Shown piece after piece: positions 37,659 to 47,744 of a stretch of 64,000 nucleotides of DNA. This DNA is from Arenimonas terrae. GTDB lineage: Bacteria; Pseudomonadota; Gammaproteobacteria; Xanthomonadales; Xanthomonadaceae. The stretch spans positions 407,837 through 471,836 of the forward strand of contig NZ_SMDR01000003.1 in the NCBI RefSeq assembly GCF_006265115.1. The letters run 5' to 3'. Within the stretch, counting starts at the first letter, position 1; each line of letters begins with the position of its first letter. Made by a program: the position numbers and the translations under genes. The notes beneath the pieces are model-generated. The model saw nothing but the letters and a program-made list of their open reading frames with translations. It did not search any database and was not told the DNA's origin.

Positions 37659-39101
37659 TCAGGGCGTTTCGGTCTTCTCGAAGCGCCAGAACGGCCCGCG
37701 TTCGCCCTCTTCGCCGACCAGGCCCTCGCGCCGCCCCGCCGGCAGGCTGTGCCGCAGCAGGTTGAGGATGTCGCGGATCACTGGCTTGGATTCGACGAAG
37801 TAGGAATGCGCGAGGATGCTTTCGTCCACGCCCGAGGCGTCGATGGTCTCCAGGCCCGGCAGCACCACCAGGCCGTCGCCGCTGTCGCCGGCGCGGGCGT
37901 AACCATGCACTTCCTTCGAAGCCTTCAGCGCCAGGTCGTTGGACGAGGCGTACAGCGTCACGCGCTGGCCGGCCTGGCGCAGCGCCGGCACCAGGTCGCG
38001 GCGGAAGACTTCGGCGTCGACGTCCGGCGCCGCGAGGATGATCTCGCGGAAACGCCCGCGCAGGTCCGGACGCTCGAGCATCAGCATCTGCAGCGCGCGC
38101 GTCAGGCCGCGGTTGCCCATGCTGTGCGCGATCAGGTACAGGTTCTCGGCGTCCGACTTCTCGGCGAAGTCGACCAGGAACTGCTTGATGTGGGCGGTGG
38201 ACCATTCGATGTTCGATTCGTCCACCGTGTAGCCGGTCAGCGCCGCCTGCGAGGGCCAGCTGTAGAACACCGGCGCGCCGTCGAAGGAGAGGTCGTAGGC
38301 CATCTGCGCGGTGCGCCGCGCCGCGTCGGCGAAGCTGACGTTGTAGCCGTGCACGAACAGGAAGGCGTTGCGGCCGCCGGAGCGGGCCACGCGGTCTGAC
38401 AGCTCGCGGAAGAACAGCGGGCCGCTGCGCCGCGTCACCGACATCAGCACCACGTGCCGCGACGGATCCTCGCTGAACTCCAGCCGCCACACCGACGGCG
38501 CCTCGAGCAGGCCGGGCACGTGCCCGCGCGGGATGCTGACCTCGGCCAGGCCGTAGTCGAGCTTGCCGCGCGCGCCGCCGTAACGTTCGGCCGGTGGGAG
38601 GTTGGCGAAGTCGTCCGCGGCGGCGCGGTCGGTGGCGTAGAACACGCGCATCGTCGCGTAGTTCTTGTCGGGGTCGATCGGCGGCCGCGCCGGCTGGGGC
38701 TTCGCGGCGGCGCGCCGCGGAGGCACCGGGCGCGCCCCGGCGGGCAGGGGCCTCGGGCGGACAGCGGCGGGCGGTGCGCTGGTACTGGCCTGCGCAGCGG
38801 CGCGGCGTGCGGCCTCGGCCCGGGCGGCGTCCGCGGCCTGGCGCTGCGCGGCTTCTGCCTGGGCAGCCCGTGCCGCGCGTTCGCGGGCCATCTCCGCCTG
38901 CGCCTGTTCGGTCGCCTGGGCTGGCGGCGGAGGGGGAGGGGGCGGAGGCGGAGGCGGAGGCGGGACCGGCTCAGGGCTGGGCGCGGGTGCCGAGGTGGGC
39001 TCGGGCAGGGGCGGAGTCTCCGCGACCTTGGCCCGGGTTCCCATGCAGGCGACCAGCAGCAGGATGGCCAGGACCAGCAGGCCAAGTCGAACGAGCTTCA
39101 A
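37659..39101 (-). CDS. Lipoprotein with alpha/beta-hydrolase domain (DUF900)
   Basis: 480 residues. A TTG start at 39101 has GGGGGAGAT in front. The lipobox LLLVAC gives Cys19 followed by Met, so it is likely sorted to the outer membrane. A 14-proline run and a long Ala/Arg/Glu-rich helical stretch (about 60-140) form a spacer. The DUF900 hydrolase domain follows: ATMRVFYATDR, NAFLFVHGYNVSFADAARRTAQ, nucleophile elbow LIAHSMGNRGL and a late SYFVES histidine-region. The substrate is unknown. It converges with mnmE, 6 bases apart. Confidence 0.85.
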   Translation of the reverse strand: MKLVRLGLLVLAILLLVACMGTRAKVAETPPLPEPTSAPAPSPEPVPPPPPPPPPPPPPPAQATEQAQAEMARERAARAAQAEAAQRQAADAARAEAARRAAAQASTSAPPAAVRPRPLPAGARPVPPRRAAAKPQPARPPIDPDKNYATMRVFYATDRAAADDFANLPPAERYGGARGKLDYGLAEVSIPRGHVPGLLEAPSVWRLEFSEDPSRHVVLMSVTRRSGPLFFRELSDRVARSGGRNAFLFVHGYNVSFADAARRTAQMAYDLSFDGAPVFYSWPSQAALTGYTVDESNIEWSTAHIKQFLVDFAEKSDAENLYLIAHSMGNRGLTRALQMLMLERPDLRGRFREIILAAPDVDAEVFRRDLVPALRQAGQRVTLYASSNDLALKASKEVHGYARAGDSGDGLVVLPGLETIDASGVDESILAHSYFVESKPVIRDILNLLRHSLPAGRREGLVGEEGERGPFWRFEKTETP

Positions 39102-39217
39102 GGCGATCTCCCCCCGGGATCACGGTGTTGGCGGGAGCTTACGCGATGCCCGGCCGGACGGCCGGGCCAATATGGCCCTATTCTGTGGCGCGCATCGCGC
39201 TTCGATACGCGGGCGCC

Positions 39218-39244
39218 TTGACAAACCGGCCAAAGTCTTATGTG
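39218..39244 (+). promoter_or_regulatory. Possible promoter of the TonB-domain lipoprotein gene
   Basis: TTGACA (39218-39223) is a perfect -35. TATGTG (39239-39244) is the best -10 but is only 15 bases away, shorter than ideal. The 80-base stretch before the gene is clearly AT-richer than its surroundings. Confidence 0.4.
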
Positions 39245-39285
39245 CTGAAGGTCATGTTTTGTTCATCTTTTTCCAGGGGAAAGCC

Positions 39286-40287
39286 ATGATCGCTGCGACC
39301 ACCTCCTCCACCCGCGCCCTGAGCTGGGGTATCGCCCTTGCCCTCGGCCTGGGCCTGGCGGCCTGTTCCAAGGACGAGCCCGCGCCCGCCGAAGGCGAGC
39401 AGGCTGCCGCACCGGCCCAGCCGGCCGGTCCGTCCGCCGAGGAAGTCGCTGCGCAGCAGGCCGCCCAGGCTGCCCAGGCCGCGCTCGCCGCCCTGAGCCC
39501 GGAAGAGCTGCGCAGCCGCGGCAGCCAGGCGCTGCGCGAACAGCGCCTGTACGCCCCGGCCGGCGACAACGCCATGGAGTACTACCTGGCCCTGCGCGAG
39601 AAGAGCGACAAGCCGGACGCCTCGGCCGAAAGCGCCCTGATCGACCTCATGCCCTACGCCATCATCGCCGCCGAGCAGGCCATCGGCCGCGAGGACTTCA
39701 CCGAAGCCGAACGCCTGCGCGCCCTGATCGAGAAGACCGACGCCCAGGCCCCGGCGCTGCCGCGCATCAAGGACTCCATCGCCAAGGGCCAGGCCGGCGC
39801 CGCCGACCGCGCGGCCCAGGAAGTGGCCCGCGAAGAGCAGCGCCTGCGCGACGCCGAAGCGGCCGCCCAGCGTGCCGCCGCCGAAGCTGCCGCTGCGGCC
39901 GCCGCCCCGGCCACGCCGACGCCCGCCCCGGCCCAGCCGGAGCCGCAGCCGGCCGCGACCCAGCCCGCCACGCCGCCGCCGGCCGCGCAGCCGACGCCCG
40001 CGCCGGTCGCCGCCACCCCGCCGCCCGCGCCGCGCGCCAGCACCCCGGTCGGCGTGCGCACGCCGCAGCCGCCGTACCCGCGCGCCGCCGCCCGTGCCGG
40101 CATCACCGGCGAAGTGACGGTCGAGATCAGCATTGCCGCCAACGGCAGCGTTTCGAACGTGCGCATCGTGCGCGCCCAGCCGCGCGGCGAGTTCGACCGC
40201 GAAGTGATCCAGACGGTGCGGGGCTGGCAGTTCGAGCCCATGGACGCGCCGGCCACGCTCACGCGCACCTTCACCTTCCGTCCGTAA
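39286..40287 (+). CDS. Lipoprotein with TonB C-terminal domain
   Basis: 333 residues. The start has CCAGGGGAAAG in front. The leader ends LGLAAC-SKDE, a standard lipobox with Ser at +2, so the mature protein should be lipid-anchored, probably in the outer membrane. A helical region (about 60-170) is followed by a long Pro/Ala arm and a TonB C-terminal domain (TPQPPYPRAAARAGITGEVTVEISIAANGSVSNVRIVRAQPRGEFDREVIQTVRGWQFEP). True TonB has an N-terminal helix that meets ExbB; this one has none beyond the cleaved leader. It may therefore not transduce energy in the usual way. Confidence 0.85.
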   Translation: MIAATTSSTRALSWGIALALGLGLAACSKDEPAPAEGEQAAAPAQPAGPSAEEVAAQQAAQAAQAALAALSPEELRSRGSQALREQRLYAPAGDNAMEYYLALREKSDKPDASAESALIDLMPYAIIAAEQAIGREDFTEAERLRALIEKTDAQAPALPRIKDSIAKGQAGAADRAAQEVAREEQRLRDAEAAAQRAAAEAAAAAAAPATPTPAPAQPEPQPAATQPATPPPAAQPTPAPVAATPPPAPRASTPVGVRTPQPPYPRAAARAGITGEVTVEISIAANGSVSNVRIVRAQPRGEFDREVIQTVRGWQFEPMDAPATLTRTFTFRP

Positions 40288-40302
40288 GGCGGAAGCTGCC
40301 GC

Positions 40303-40336
40303 AAAAAAAGGCCCGGCATTGCCGGGCCTTTTGTTT
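40303..40336. terminator. Bidirectional rho-independent terminator
   Basis: AAAAGGCCCGGC (40306-40317), an ATT loop and GCCGGGCCTTTT (40321-40332), followed by GTTTTT on one side and preceded by seven A on the other. It serves both the plus-strand lipoprotein gene and the minus-strand ABC permease gene that ends at 40357. Confidence 0.88.
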
Positions 40337-40356
40337 TTCCGCGAAGAACCGGCCGC

Positions 40357-41532
40357 CTAGGCCGACACCGCCAACTGCTCCCGGTGGTAGATCCGGACCG
40401 CCACCCACACCAGTGCCGCCGCCAGCACCAGGCTGGCGCCAAAGCTCAGGGCGAAGCGCGTCAACTCGACCACTTCGCCGCGCGCCAGCTCCATGATCAG
40501 CACGTTCTGCGACAGAAGCGGCACCGCCGCCATCCACATCTCGGCCTTCATCGGATTGATCATCAGGATCACCGAGGGCAGCATCGGCAGCAGCATCAGC
40601 AGCGACAGGTAGGTCTGCGCCTCGCGGTAGCTCTTGGCGTAGGCGGCCACGATCGTCTGCAGCGCCGCGAACACCATCACCAGCGGCACCATCAGCAGGC
40701 CGGCGCGCAGGATCAGGCCGGCGCCGAAGTCGACCTTCATGCCCAGGCGGTCGAGCGGGATGTACTGGAAGGCGATCGCGAACATCACCAGGCTCAGCAT
40801 CATGCTCACCATCGCGAAGCCGAAGGTGGCGCCGAGCTTGCCCAGCACGATCTGCGCACGCGTGGCCGGATTGGCCAGCAGCGGCTCCAGCGACTGCCGC
40901 TCGCGTTCGCCGGCGGTGGTGTCGATGGCCAGGTACATGCCGCCGAGGAAGGCGCCGAGCACCAGCAGGTAGGGCAGGAAGCTCAGCAGCTGGCCGGCGC
41001 GCTGCTGGGTGCTGGCCAGGTCGTGCTCGTCCACCACCACCGGCGACAGGATCGCCGGGTGCAGGCCGCGCGCCGCGACGCGCAGCGCCGAGGTCTGGCG
41101 GCCGTAGCCTTCCAGCAGGCCGGTGAGTCGCGCCACCGGTGCGCGGCTGTCCTGGTCGGAGCTGTCGAACAGCACTTCCACCTGTGCGGTCTCGCCCGCG
41201 CGCCAGTGTTCGGCGTAGTTGGCGGGAATGCTCAGCACCACCTTGGCGTCGCGGCCGCGGATCGCCTTCTCGGGATCGGCCGGCGCCGCCTGCACCACCA
41301 CCGACTGCCGCTCGAGCCAGTCGACCAGGTTGGGCGCGTTCTCGGCGCCGACCACCGGCACCTCCAGCGGCTTGTCGGCGCTCTTGAGCTGCTTGGTGAT
41401 GATGAAGCCCATCATCATCGCGAAGAACACCGGGCCCAGCAGCGGGCCCATCACCAGCGCGTTCACGACGGTCTTCTTGTCGCGCAGGTTCTCGGTGACT
41501 TCCTTGAGGAATACAGTCCAGGCCGCGTTCAT
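40357..41532 (-). CDS. ABC transporter permease, NatB-like
   Basis: 391 residues. One N-terminal helix (TVVNALVMGPLLGPVFFAMMMGFIITKQ), an extracytoplasmic domain of about 150 residues (VPVVGAENAPNLVDWLERQSV..., YAEHWRAGETAQVEVLFDSSDQDSR), then five or six helices including YLLVLGAFLGGMYLAIDTTAGERERQSLEPLLANP. This is the ABC-2 / sodium-export permease layout. It pairs with the ATPase gene, which overlaps its start by 4 bases. NatAB types export sodium, but other substrates are possible. Confidence 0.85.
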   Translation of the reverse strand: MNAAWTVFLKEVTENLRDKKTVVNALVMGPLLGPVFFAMMMGFIITKQLKSADKPLEVPVVGAENAPNLVDWLERQSVVVQAAPADPEKAIRGRDAKVVLSIPANYAEHWRAGETAQVEVLFDSSDQDSRAPVARLTGLLEGYGRQTSALRVAARGLHPAILSPVVVDEHDLASTQQRAGQLLSFLPYLLVLGAFLGGMYLAIDTTAGERERQSLEPLLANPATRAQIVLGKLGATFGFAMVSMMLSLVMFAIAFQYIPLDRLGMKVDFGAGLILRAGLLMVPLVMVFAALQTIVAAYAKSYREAQTYLSLLMLLPMLPSVILMINPMKAEMWMAAVPLLSQNVLIMELARGEVVELTRFALSFGASLVLAAALVWVAVRIYHREQLAVSA

Positions 41533-42263
41533 GCCATCAGTCCTTCTTCGGTGCCGATCGCCTTGACGAAGGCGTCTTCGAGATTGCTTTCGCCGGTCAT
41601 CGCCCGCAGCTCGTCGGCGGTGCCTTCGGCCACGACCTGGCCGCGGGCGATGATGACGATGCGGTCACACAGCGCCGCGACCTCCTGCATGATGTGGCTG
41701 GAGAACAGGACGCAGCGGCCCTCGGCCTTGAGCTGCAGCAGGAAGCGCCGCATCGCCCGCGTCGCCATCACGTCCAGGCCGTTGGTCGGCTCGTCCAGGA
41801 TCACGTTGCGCGGGTCGTGCACCAGGGCCCGCGCGATCGCGGTCTTCACACGCTGGCCCTGCGAGAAGCCCTCGGTGCGGCGGTCGATGATGTCGCCCAT
41901 GTCCAGCGCTTTCGCCAGCGCTTCGGTGCGTTGCGCGATCAACGCGTCGTCCAGCCCGTGCAGGCGGCCGAAGTAGCGGATGTTCTCGCGGCTGCTCAGC
42001 CGCTTGTACAGCCCGCGCGAATCCGGAAGCACGCCCAGGCGGCGGCGCACGCCGGTCGGGTCCACCGTGGCGTCGACGCCGTCCACCAGCACCTGTCCGC
42101 GGTCGGGTTTCATCAGGGTGTAGAGCATGCGCAGCGACGTCGTCTTGCCGGCGCCGTTGGGGCCGAGCAGGCCGGTGATCTGGCCGTCGGCGGCGGTGAA
42201 GCTCACACCGTCGACCGCCTTCACGGCGCCGAAGGCCTTGTGCAGGTCGCGGACCTCGATCAT
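41529..42263 (-). CDS. ABC transporter ATP-binding protein, NatA-like
   Basis: 244 residues. Walker [19 protein letters not shown]-loop replaced by [19 protein letters not shown], signature [16 protein letters not shown], Walker [13 protein letters not shown] and switch SSHIMQEV. The FSQGQ variant and the GLYKRL segment match NatA-type exporters. ATG 42263 overlaps the upstream hydrolase stop (ATGA), and its own stop overlaps the permease ATG the same way, so the three genes form one coupled unit. Confidence 0.9.
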   Translation of the reverse strand: MIEVRDLHKAFGAVKAVDGVSFTAADGQITGLLGPNGAGKTTSLRMLYTLMKPDRGQVLVDGVDATVDPTGVRRRLGVLPDSRGLYKRLSSRENIRYFGRLHGLDDALIAQRTEALAKALDMGDIIDRRTEGFSQGQRVKTAIARALVHDPRNVILDEPTNGLDVMATRAMRRFLLQLKAEGRCVLFSSHIMQEVAALCDRIVIIARGQVVAEGTADELRAMTGESNLEDAFVKAIGTEEGLMA

Positions 42264-43708
42264 GGCTCGGCTCCGTTGTAGTTGATGAAGAAGGGCGTGG
42301 CGCCCAGCGCGTCCAGGCACGATGCGTCCAGGCCCTTGGGGTCGAGCTTGTCGACGAACTCCGCCGCCAGCCGCGGCGTGCAGCCGCGCGAAAGCAGGAT
42401 GTGGCCCTGGCCCTTGCCGACCAGGTGGCGCGCGTTCGGAAGCGACGCCAGCACCTGCTCGCCGTAGCGCGGCGGCGTCACCGGATCGAACTCGCCCGAA
42501 AGCAGCAGCACCGGCGTGTCGGTCTTGAGCGGCGCGTTGAAGTCCTCCGCCACCGGGCCCTTGGGCCAGACCGCGCACTGGTTCAGCGTCACGCCGACGA
42601 TGGCATTTCCCAGGATCAGGTCCTTGTCCTGGTCGCGGTTGCCCAGCCGGGCGGCGTCCTCGGCGCAGATCACCGACAGCTGCATGCCGTGGTTGATCAT
42701 GCCGGCCAGCGAGTCGTACACCAGCGCGGCCTGTGCGACCAGCGACTGCGGACGGCCCTTGAGCGCCTCGTCGACCAGCAGCGGCAGCAATGCCGCGGTT
42801 TCCGGGCTGTAGGCGAACAGGCGGGCGATGGTGGCGACGGCGGACTCGTCGAGCTTGAGCTCCCGGCCCTGGTTCGTCAGCGGATCGCGCATCGCCACCG
42901 CCAGCGGAGTGGCGCGGGCCTGGTCGCGCAGCTGGTAGAGGCGCTGGTACGGGTCGCCGAAGGCGGCGGCGCAGGCCGGCTGGTCGGCGCAGCGGGCCAG
43001 GATGGCCTTGAGCGTCGTCTCGAGGTTGATGCTGTGCTCGCTGCCCAGCGCCAGCTCCGGCGGCACCACGCCGTCGAGGATGATGCTGCGCACGGCTTCC
43101 GGATACTGGCGCGCGTACTGCTGCGCCATGCGCGTGCCGTAGGAGCCGCCGTAGAGGTTGAGCTTCGGCGCGCCGAGCGCGAGGCGCAGCGCCTCGATGT
43201 CGCCGGCGGCGACGGTGGTGGTGTACTGCGCCACATCGGCGTCGATGCGCGCCAGGCAGTCCTTCGCCATCTGCGTCTGCGCGGCCGGGTCCGTGGCCAG
43301 CGATTCGTCCATCTCGTCCGGGAACTCGCAGGCCAGGCGATGCGTGCCGCCGGTGCCGCGCTGGTCCACGAAGACCAGGTGGCGCTTGTCGCGCAGCCGC
43401 GCGAACGCGCCCGCCATGCCGGCATAACTCTCGGTGGCCGACTGGCCCGGGCCGCCGGCGAAGAAGATCACCGGGTCGGGCTGCGGTTCGGCGGCGCGCG
43501 AGGCGACCAGGGCCACCTTGAGCGACAGCTTGCGGCCCTCGGGTTTGGCCGGATCCTCGGGAACCTCGAGCAGCGCGCACTCGGCGCGCGTGGTGGCGCC
43601 GGTGCCGGGCTGCGCCAGTTCGCAGGGCGTGAATTCCAGGCTGCCCAGCGTGCGTGCCGATACCGGCAGCGACAGCAGGAGCAGGGCGCATGGCAACAGT
43701 GTTCGCAT
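42260..43708 (-). CDS. Exported alpha/beta-hydrolase, tripeptidyl-aminopeptidase-like
   Basis: 482 residues with a signal peptide (1-18). [21 protein letters not shown] gives the oxyanion-strand region, and the nucleophile is S189 in [15 protein letters not shown]. The acid is in [14 protein letters not shown] and the histidine in [13 protein letters not shown]. Cysteine-rich segments typical of the S33/TAP-like C-terminal domain follow. It probably releases short peptides or splits esters in the periplasm. It is the first gene of a coupled unit with a NatAB-like exporter. Confidence 0.85.
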   Translation of the reverse strand: MRTLLPCALLLLSLPVSARTLGSLEFTPCELAQPGTGATTRAECALLEVPEDPAKPEGRKLSLKVALVASRAAEPQPDPVIFFAGGPGQSATESYAGMAGAFARLRDKRHLVFVDQRGTGGTHRLACEFPDEMDESLATDPAAQTQMAKDCLARIDADVAQYTTTVAAGDIEALRLALGAPKLNLYGGSYGTRMAQQYARQYPEAVRSIILDGVVPPELALGSEHSINLETTLKAILARCADQPACAAAFGDPYQRLYQLRDQARATPLAVAMRDPLTNQGRELKLDESAVATIARLFAYSPETAALLPLLVDEALKGRPQSLVAQAALVYDSLAGMINHGMQLSVICAEDAARLGNRDQDKDLILGNAIVGVTLNQCAVWPKGPVAEDFNAPLKTDTPVLLLSGEFDPVTPPRYGEQVLASLPNARHLVGKGQGHILLSRGCTPRLAAEFVDKLDPKGLDASCLDALGATPFFINYNGAEP

Positions 43709-43783
43709 GGCGACCTCGGGTGTGGAACGGACGGACTCAGACCAATAGACGGTCCGGCGCGGAAAAGGTGACAGCGGCGGCGC

Positions 43784-44941
43784 TCAGGCCGCGGTGACCG
43801 GTGCGGGCGCCGTGTCGAGATGGTGCCTGAGTCCGGCGATCTGGTCGGCGCTGACGGCCGCCATGCCCGGGTCGAGGCTGCGACCCAGCTGGGCCTGGGC
43901 GCGCTGCAGTGCGGCGCGGGCGGCGTCGGTCTTGCCGGCCAGGGCCGCGAGCGCGGCTTCGGCCAGGGCCCGCCGCGAGGGGTCCACCACGCCGCCGCGG
44001 CTGCGCGCCCACCAGGCCTGTGCAATGTCCGGACGCCGGCGGTGCAGGGCTTCGAACAGGGCCAGCTCGACGGTCATGGCCTGGCGGAAACCCTGCGGAT
44101 ACTGGTCGAGCACGGCCTCGATGCGGTCCAGCCACGCGCCCGCCGCCGGAATGTCGCCGCGGTCGAGCGCCTGGCTGTAGCTGTAGAACCACACGCCGAT
44201 GTCGTACAGCGTTTCCTGGCCGGTCAGCGCCTGGGCCTGGGCCAGAAGGGCGGGATCGAGTTCGCGTGGCCGCACGCCCGACAGGCCCAGGCCCATGAGG
44301 GCCGTCAGCCGCACGCGCCGTTCGACGAGTCCGGGATTGCGGCGCAGCTCCAGGAACTGCAGGCCATCGCTCATGAAGCCGCCGGCGCGGAACGGCGCCG
44401 CCGTGACCACGAATACCAGCAGCGACAGCGCGCCGAAGATGAGCGCGTACGCTGCCGGCCGGCCTTCGAAGGCAGCGAACGCGGCGAACGACAGCAGGGC
44501 CAGGACCAGGCTGGCCAGCGGACCGCCGGCGACCAGGCGCAGCAGCTGCGGCCGCAGCGGCCGGTCCGGTGCCGGCAGCGCGGCGGCGATGCCGCCGAAG
44601 GTGCCGAGATTGAAGTACCAGCGGAAGCGGATGCCGTCGCCGGAGCGCACCCAGCCGAAGGGCCCGGCGATGAACAGCAGGAAGCGCATGCCGCGGCTCA
44701 GGCCCCCGGCCAGGTGCCCCGCCTCGTGCAGTCCGACCGCCAGCAGCCAGACCAGCGGCAGCGCCAGGAGGTCCCAACCCGACAGCGTGTCGATCGTTTC
44801 GCGCACCGGCGCCAGCTGCTTGCCGGCCAGGGCGCCCAGGACGCCGAGCAGCGCGCCTGCGAGCAGAACGCCGAGAAAACCGCCCACACGTCGGGCCATC
44901 GACGGCCTGTCCGTGGGCGGTGCGGTGCGGGGTTCGCTCAT
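43784..44941 (-). CDS. M50-like membrane protein with HEAGH motif
   Basis: 385 residues. A helix (18-40), then WDLLALPLVWLLAVGLHEAGHLAGGLSRG, where H72, E73 and H76 form the zinc site of site-2-protease-like enzymes inside a helix. More helices run to about 215, with GGFMSDGLQFLEL as the likely region of the third ligand. The C-terminal 170 residues are soluble and helical, TPR-like. A regulated intramembrane protease role is possible. ATG 44941 was chosen because the open frame further upstream runs into repeat DNA and looks non-coding. Confidence 0.75.
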   Translation of the reverse strand: MSEPRTAPPTDRPSMARRVGGFLGVLLAGALLGVLGALAGKQLAPVRETIDTLSGWDLLALPLVWLLAVGLHEAGHLAGGLSRGMRFLLFIAGPFGWVRSGDGIRFRWYFNLGTFGGIAAALPAPDRPLRPQLLRLVAGGPLASLVLALLSFAAFAAFEGRPAAYALIFGALSLLVFVVTAAPFRAGGFMSDGLQFLELRRNPGLVERRVRLTALMGLGLSGVRPRELDPALLAQAQALTGQETLYDIGVWFYSYSQALDRGDIPAAGAWLDRIEAVLDQYPQGFRQAMTVELALFEALHRRRPDIAQAWWARSRGGVVDPSRRALAEAALAALAGKTDAARAALQRAQAQLGRSLDPGMAAVSADQIAGLRHHLDTAPAPVTAA

Positions 44942-44997
44942 CGCCGGCACGATAGGCGCCGGCCTCGGCGCGCGGCAAGCCTGACCAATGGCAGGGG

Positions 44998-45055
44998 CCG
45001 CTGGCCGGGGGCCTGAACCGCGGCGCGCTATTTGCTGCTGACGTATTTCTCGCGG
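44998..45055. repeat. Duplicated 3' end of the ferredoxin reductase gene (copy outside the gene)
   Basis: The 38 bases at 45018-45055 are identical to 45140-45177, which contain the last 9 codons and the stop of the reductase gene plus 10 bases beyond. A further shared CCGCTGGCCGGG (44998-45009 and 45122-45133) extends the match to about 56-58 bases. The two copies are 122-124 bases apart. Between them lies a strong hairpin, GCCCCGCGC (45063-45071) with GCGCGGGGC (45095-45103). This copy has no reading frame ahead of it, so it is a dead fragment made by local duplication. Confidence 0.85.
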
Positions 45056-45149
45056 TGGGCGAGCCCCGCGCTTGCGACCGTCCGGGGGACGGACGCGCGG
45101 GGCGCAGCGCCAGCGGCCCTGCCGCTGGCCGGGCATCCGCCGCGGCGCG

Positions 45150-45902
45150 CTATTTGCTGCTGACGTATTTCTCGCGGCGGATGTGCGGCACCGGCAGCCC
45201 CGCCGTCTTCAGCGCTTCGAAGCAGGCGTCCACCATGTTGGGATTGCCGCAGAGGTAGGCGATGTCACCCTCGGCCGAGGGCGCGAACTCCGCCAGCACG
45301 TCCTGCACGTAACCCTTGCGCACGTCGGGGTGCGGGTTCTCCGGCAGTTCGCGGCTGAAGCAGGGTACGAAGCGGAAGTTCGGGTGGCCTTCGGCGAAGG
45401 CGTAGAAGTCTTCGCCGTACAGCAACTCCGCCGGCGTGCGGCAGCCGAACAGCAGCACCACTTCGATGCCGCGCGTTTCCATCAGCTCGTGCAGTTTGGG
45501 CAGCATCGCGCGGTAGGGCGTGACGCCGGTGCCGGTGCCGATCAGCAGGTAGCGCCGGTTGCTGTCGCCCGCCATCAGGCAGAAGCGCCCGTAGGGGCCG
45601 CTGGCCTGGATCTGCTGGCCTTCGTCGAGCGCCTCGAACAGCGCCGTGGCGGCGCCGCCGGCGACATAGCTCACCGCGATCTCGACGGTCTCGCCCGGGC
45701 CCAGCGCATGGTCGTGCATGGTCGCCAGCGAATAGCTGCGCTTGGTCGCCGTGCCGTCCGGATAGTTGAAGTGCACCTGCACGAACTGGCCCGGAATGAA
45801 GTCCAGCGGCTGGCCGTCGTCGCGCGCGAAGGCGAGGTGGCGGACGGTGGGCGCGAGCATGCGGCTGCCAACCAGGCGGAGCGGGAAGTGCACGATGGCC
45901 AA
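45150..45902 (-). CDS. fpr: Ferredoxin/flavodoxin-NADP+ reductase
   Basis: 250 residues. FAD site: GQFVQVHFNYPDGTATKRSYSLAT (RSYS). NADP site: YLLIGTGTGVTPYRAMLPKL. Then YLCGNPNMVDACFEALKTAG and the C-terminus REKYVSSK. It shuttles electrons between NADPH and ferredoxin or flavodoxin, often in oxidative stress defence. The start appears to be TTG at 45902 with GGAG 8 bases upstream; a GTG 3 codons later is the alternative. The last codons and stop lie in a DNA segment duplicated downstream. Confidence 0.92.
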   Translation of the reverse strand: MAIVHFPLRLVGSRMLAPTVRHLAFARDDGQPLDFIPGQFVQVHFNYPDGTATKRSYSLATMHDHALGPGETVEIAVSYVAGGAATALFEALDEGQQIQASGPYGRFCLMAGDSNRRYLLIGTGTGVTPYRAMLPKLHELMETRGIEVVLLFGCRTPAELLYGEDFYAFAEGHPNFRFVPCFSRELPENPHPDVRKGYVQDVLAEFAPSAEGDIAYLCGNPNMVDACFEALKTAGLPVPHIRREKYVSSK

Positions 45903-45972
45903 GCGGGGGAACTCCGACGGATGGGAAACACTGTGCCGCCGCCGTTCCGGGGTCCGGGGGCGGCCGGGCGCC

Positions 45973-45978
45973 TATAAT
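45973..45978 (+). promoter_or_regulatory. -10 box of the YadGH-like exporter operon
   Basis: TATAAT, a perfect -10 hexamer, stands alone in very GC-rich DNA 49 bases before the ATP-binding protein gene. The matching -35 is poor. Confidence 0.5.
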
Positions 45979-46026
45979 AAGCCCCCGCAGACCCCCGGCG
46001 CAGCGCCGGCGCGGTCCAGGAGCCCC

Positions 46027-46976
<950 letters not shown>

Positions 46977-46980
<4 letters not shown>

Positions 46981-47744
46981 GCCCGAACCTGACCGCGCTC
47001 AAGACCATCGCCCGGCGCGAAGTCGCGCGCATCCTGCGCATCTGGGGCCAGACCCTGGTGCCGCCGGCGATCACGATGACCCTGTACTTCCTGATCTTCG
47101 GCAACCTCATCGGCAGCCGCATCGGCACCATGGACGGCATCACCTACATGGACTTCATCGTGCCGGGCCTGGTGATGATGGCCATCATCCAGAACGCCTA
47201 CGGCAACATCAGCTCGTCCTTCTTCGGCGCCAAGTTCGGCCGGCACATCGAGGAGATGCTGGTCAGCCCGATGCCGAACTGGGTGATCCTGGGCGGCTAC
47301 GTCGCCGGCGGCGTGCTGCGCGGGCTGATGGTGGGTGCGATCGTGCTGGTGATCGCGATGTTCTTCACCAAGGTGCGCATCCCGCATCCGCTGATCACGC
47401 TGAGCACGGTGCTGCTGGGCGCGACCATCTTCTCGCTGGCCGGGTTCGTCAACGCGGTGTACGCCAAGAAGTTCGACGACATCGCCATCGTGCCGACCTT
47501 CATCCTGACCCCGCTGACCTACCTGGGCGGCGTGTTCTATTCGGTGAAGCTGCTGCCGGACTGGGCCGAGGCCGCCACGCACCTGAACCCGATCTTCTAC
47601 ATGGTCAACGCCTTCCGCTACGGCCTGCTGGGCCAGAGCGACGTGTCCATGCTCACCGCCTACGCGCTGATGCTCGGTTTCGTGGTGGCGCTGTCGGCGC
47701 TGGGCCTGTGGCTGCTCAAGCGTGGCGTCGGCCTGCGCAGCTGA
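46977..47744 (+). CDS. ABC-2 type permease, YadH-like
   Basis: 255 residues, six membrane helices. The ABC-2 permease pattern is clear: WGQTLVPPAITMTLYFLIFGNLIGSRIG, MDFIVPGLVMMAIIQNAYGNISSSFFGAKFGRHIEEMLVSPMPNW, then PTFILTPLTYLGGVFYSVKLLPDWA and LNPIFYMVNAFRYGLLG. It forms the membrane path for the YadG-like ATPase encoded upstream. Its TGA abuts the stop of the convergent adenylate cyclase gene with no base between (TGATCA). Confidence 0.92.
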
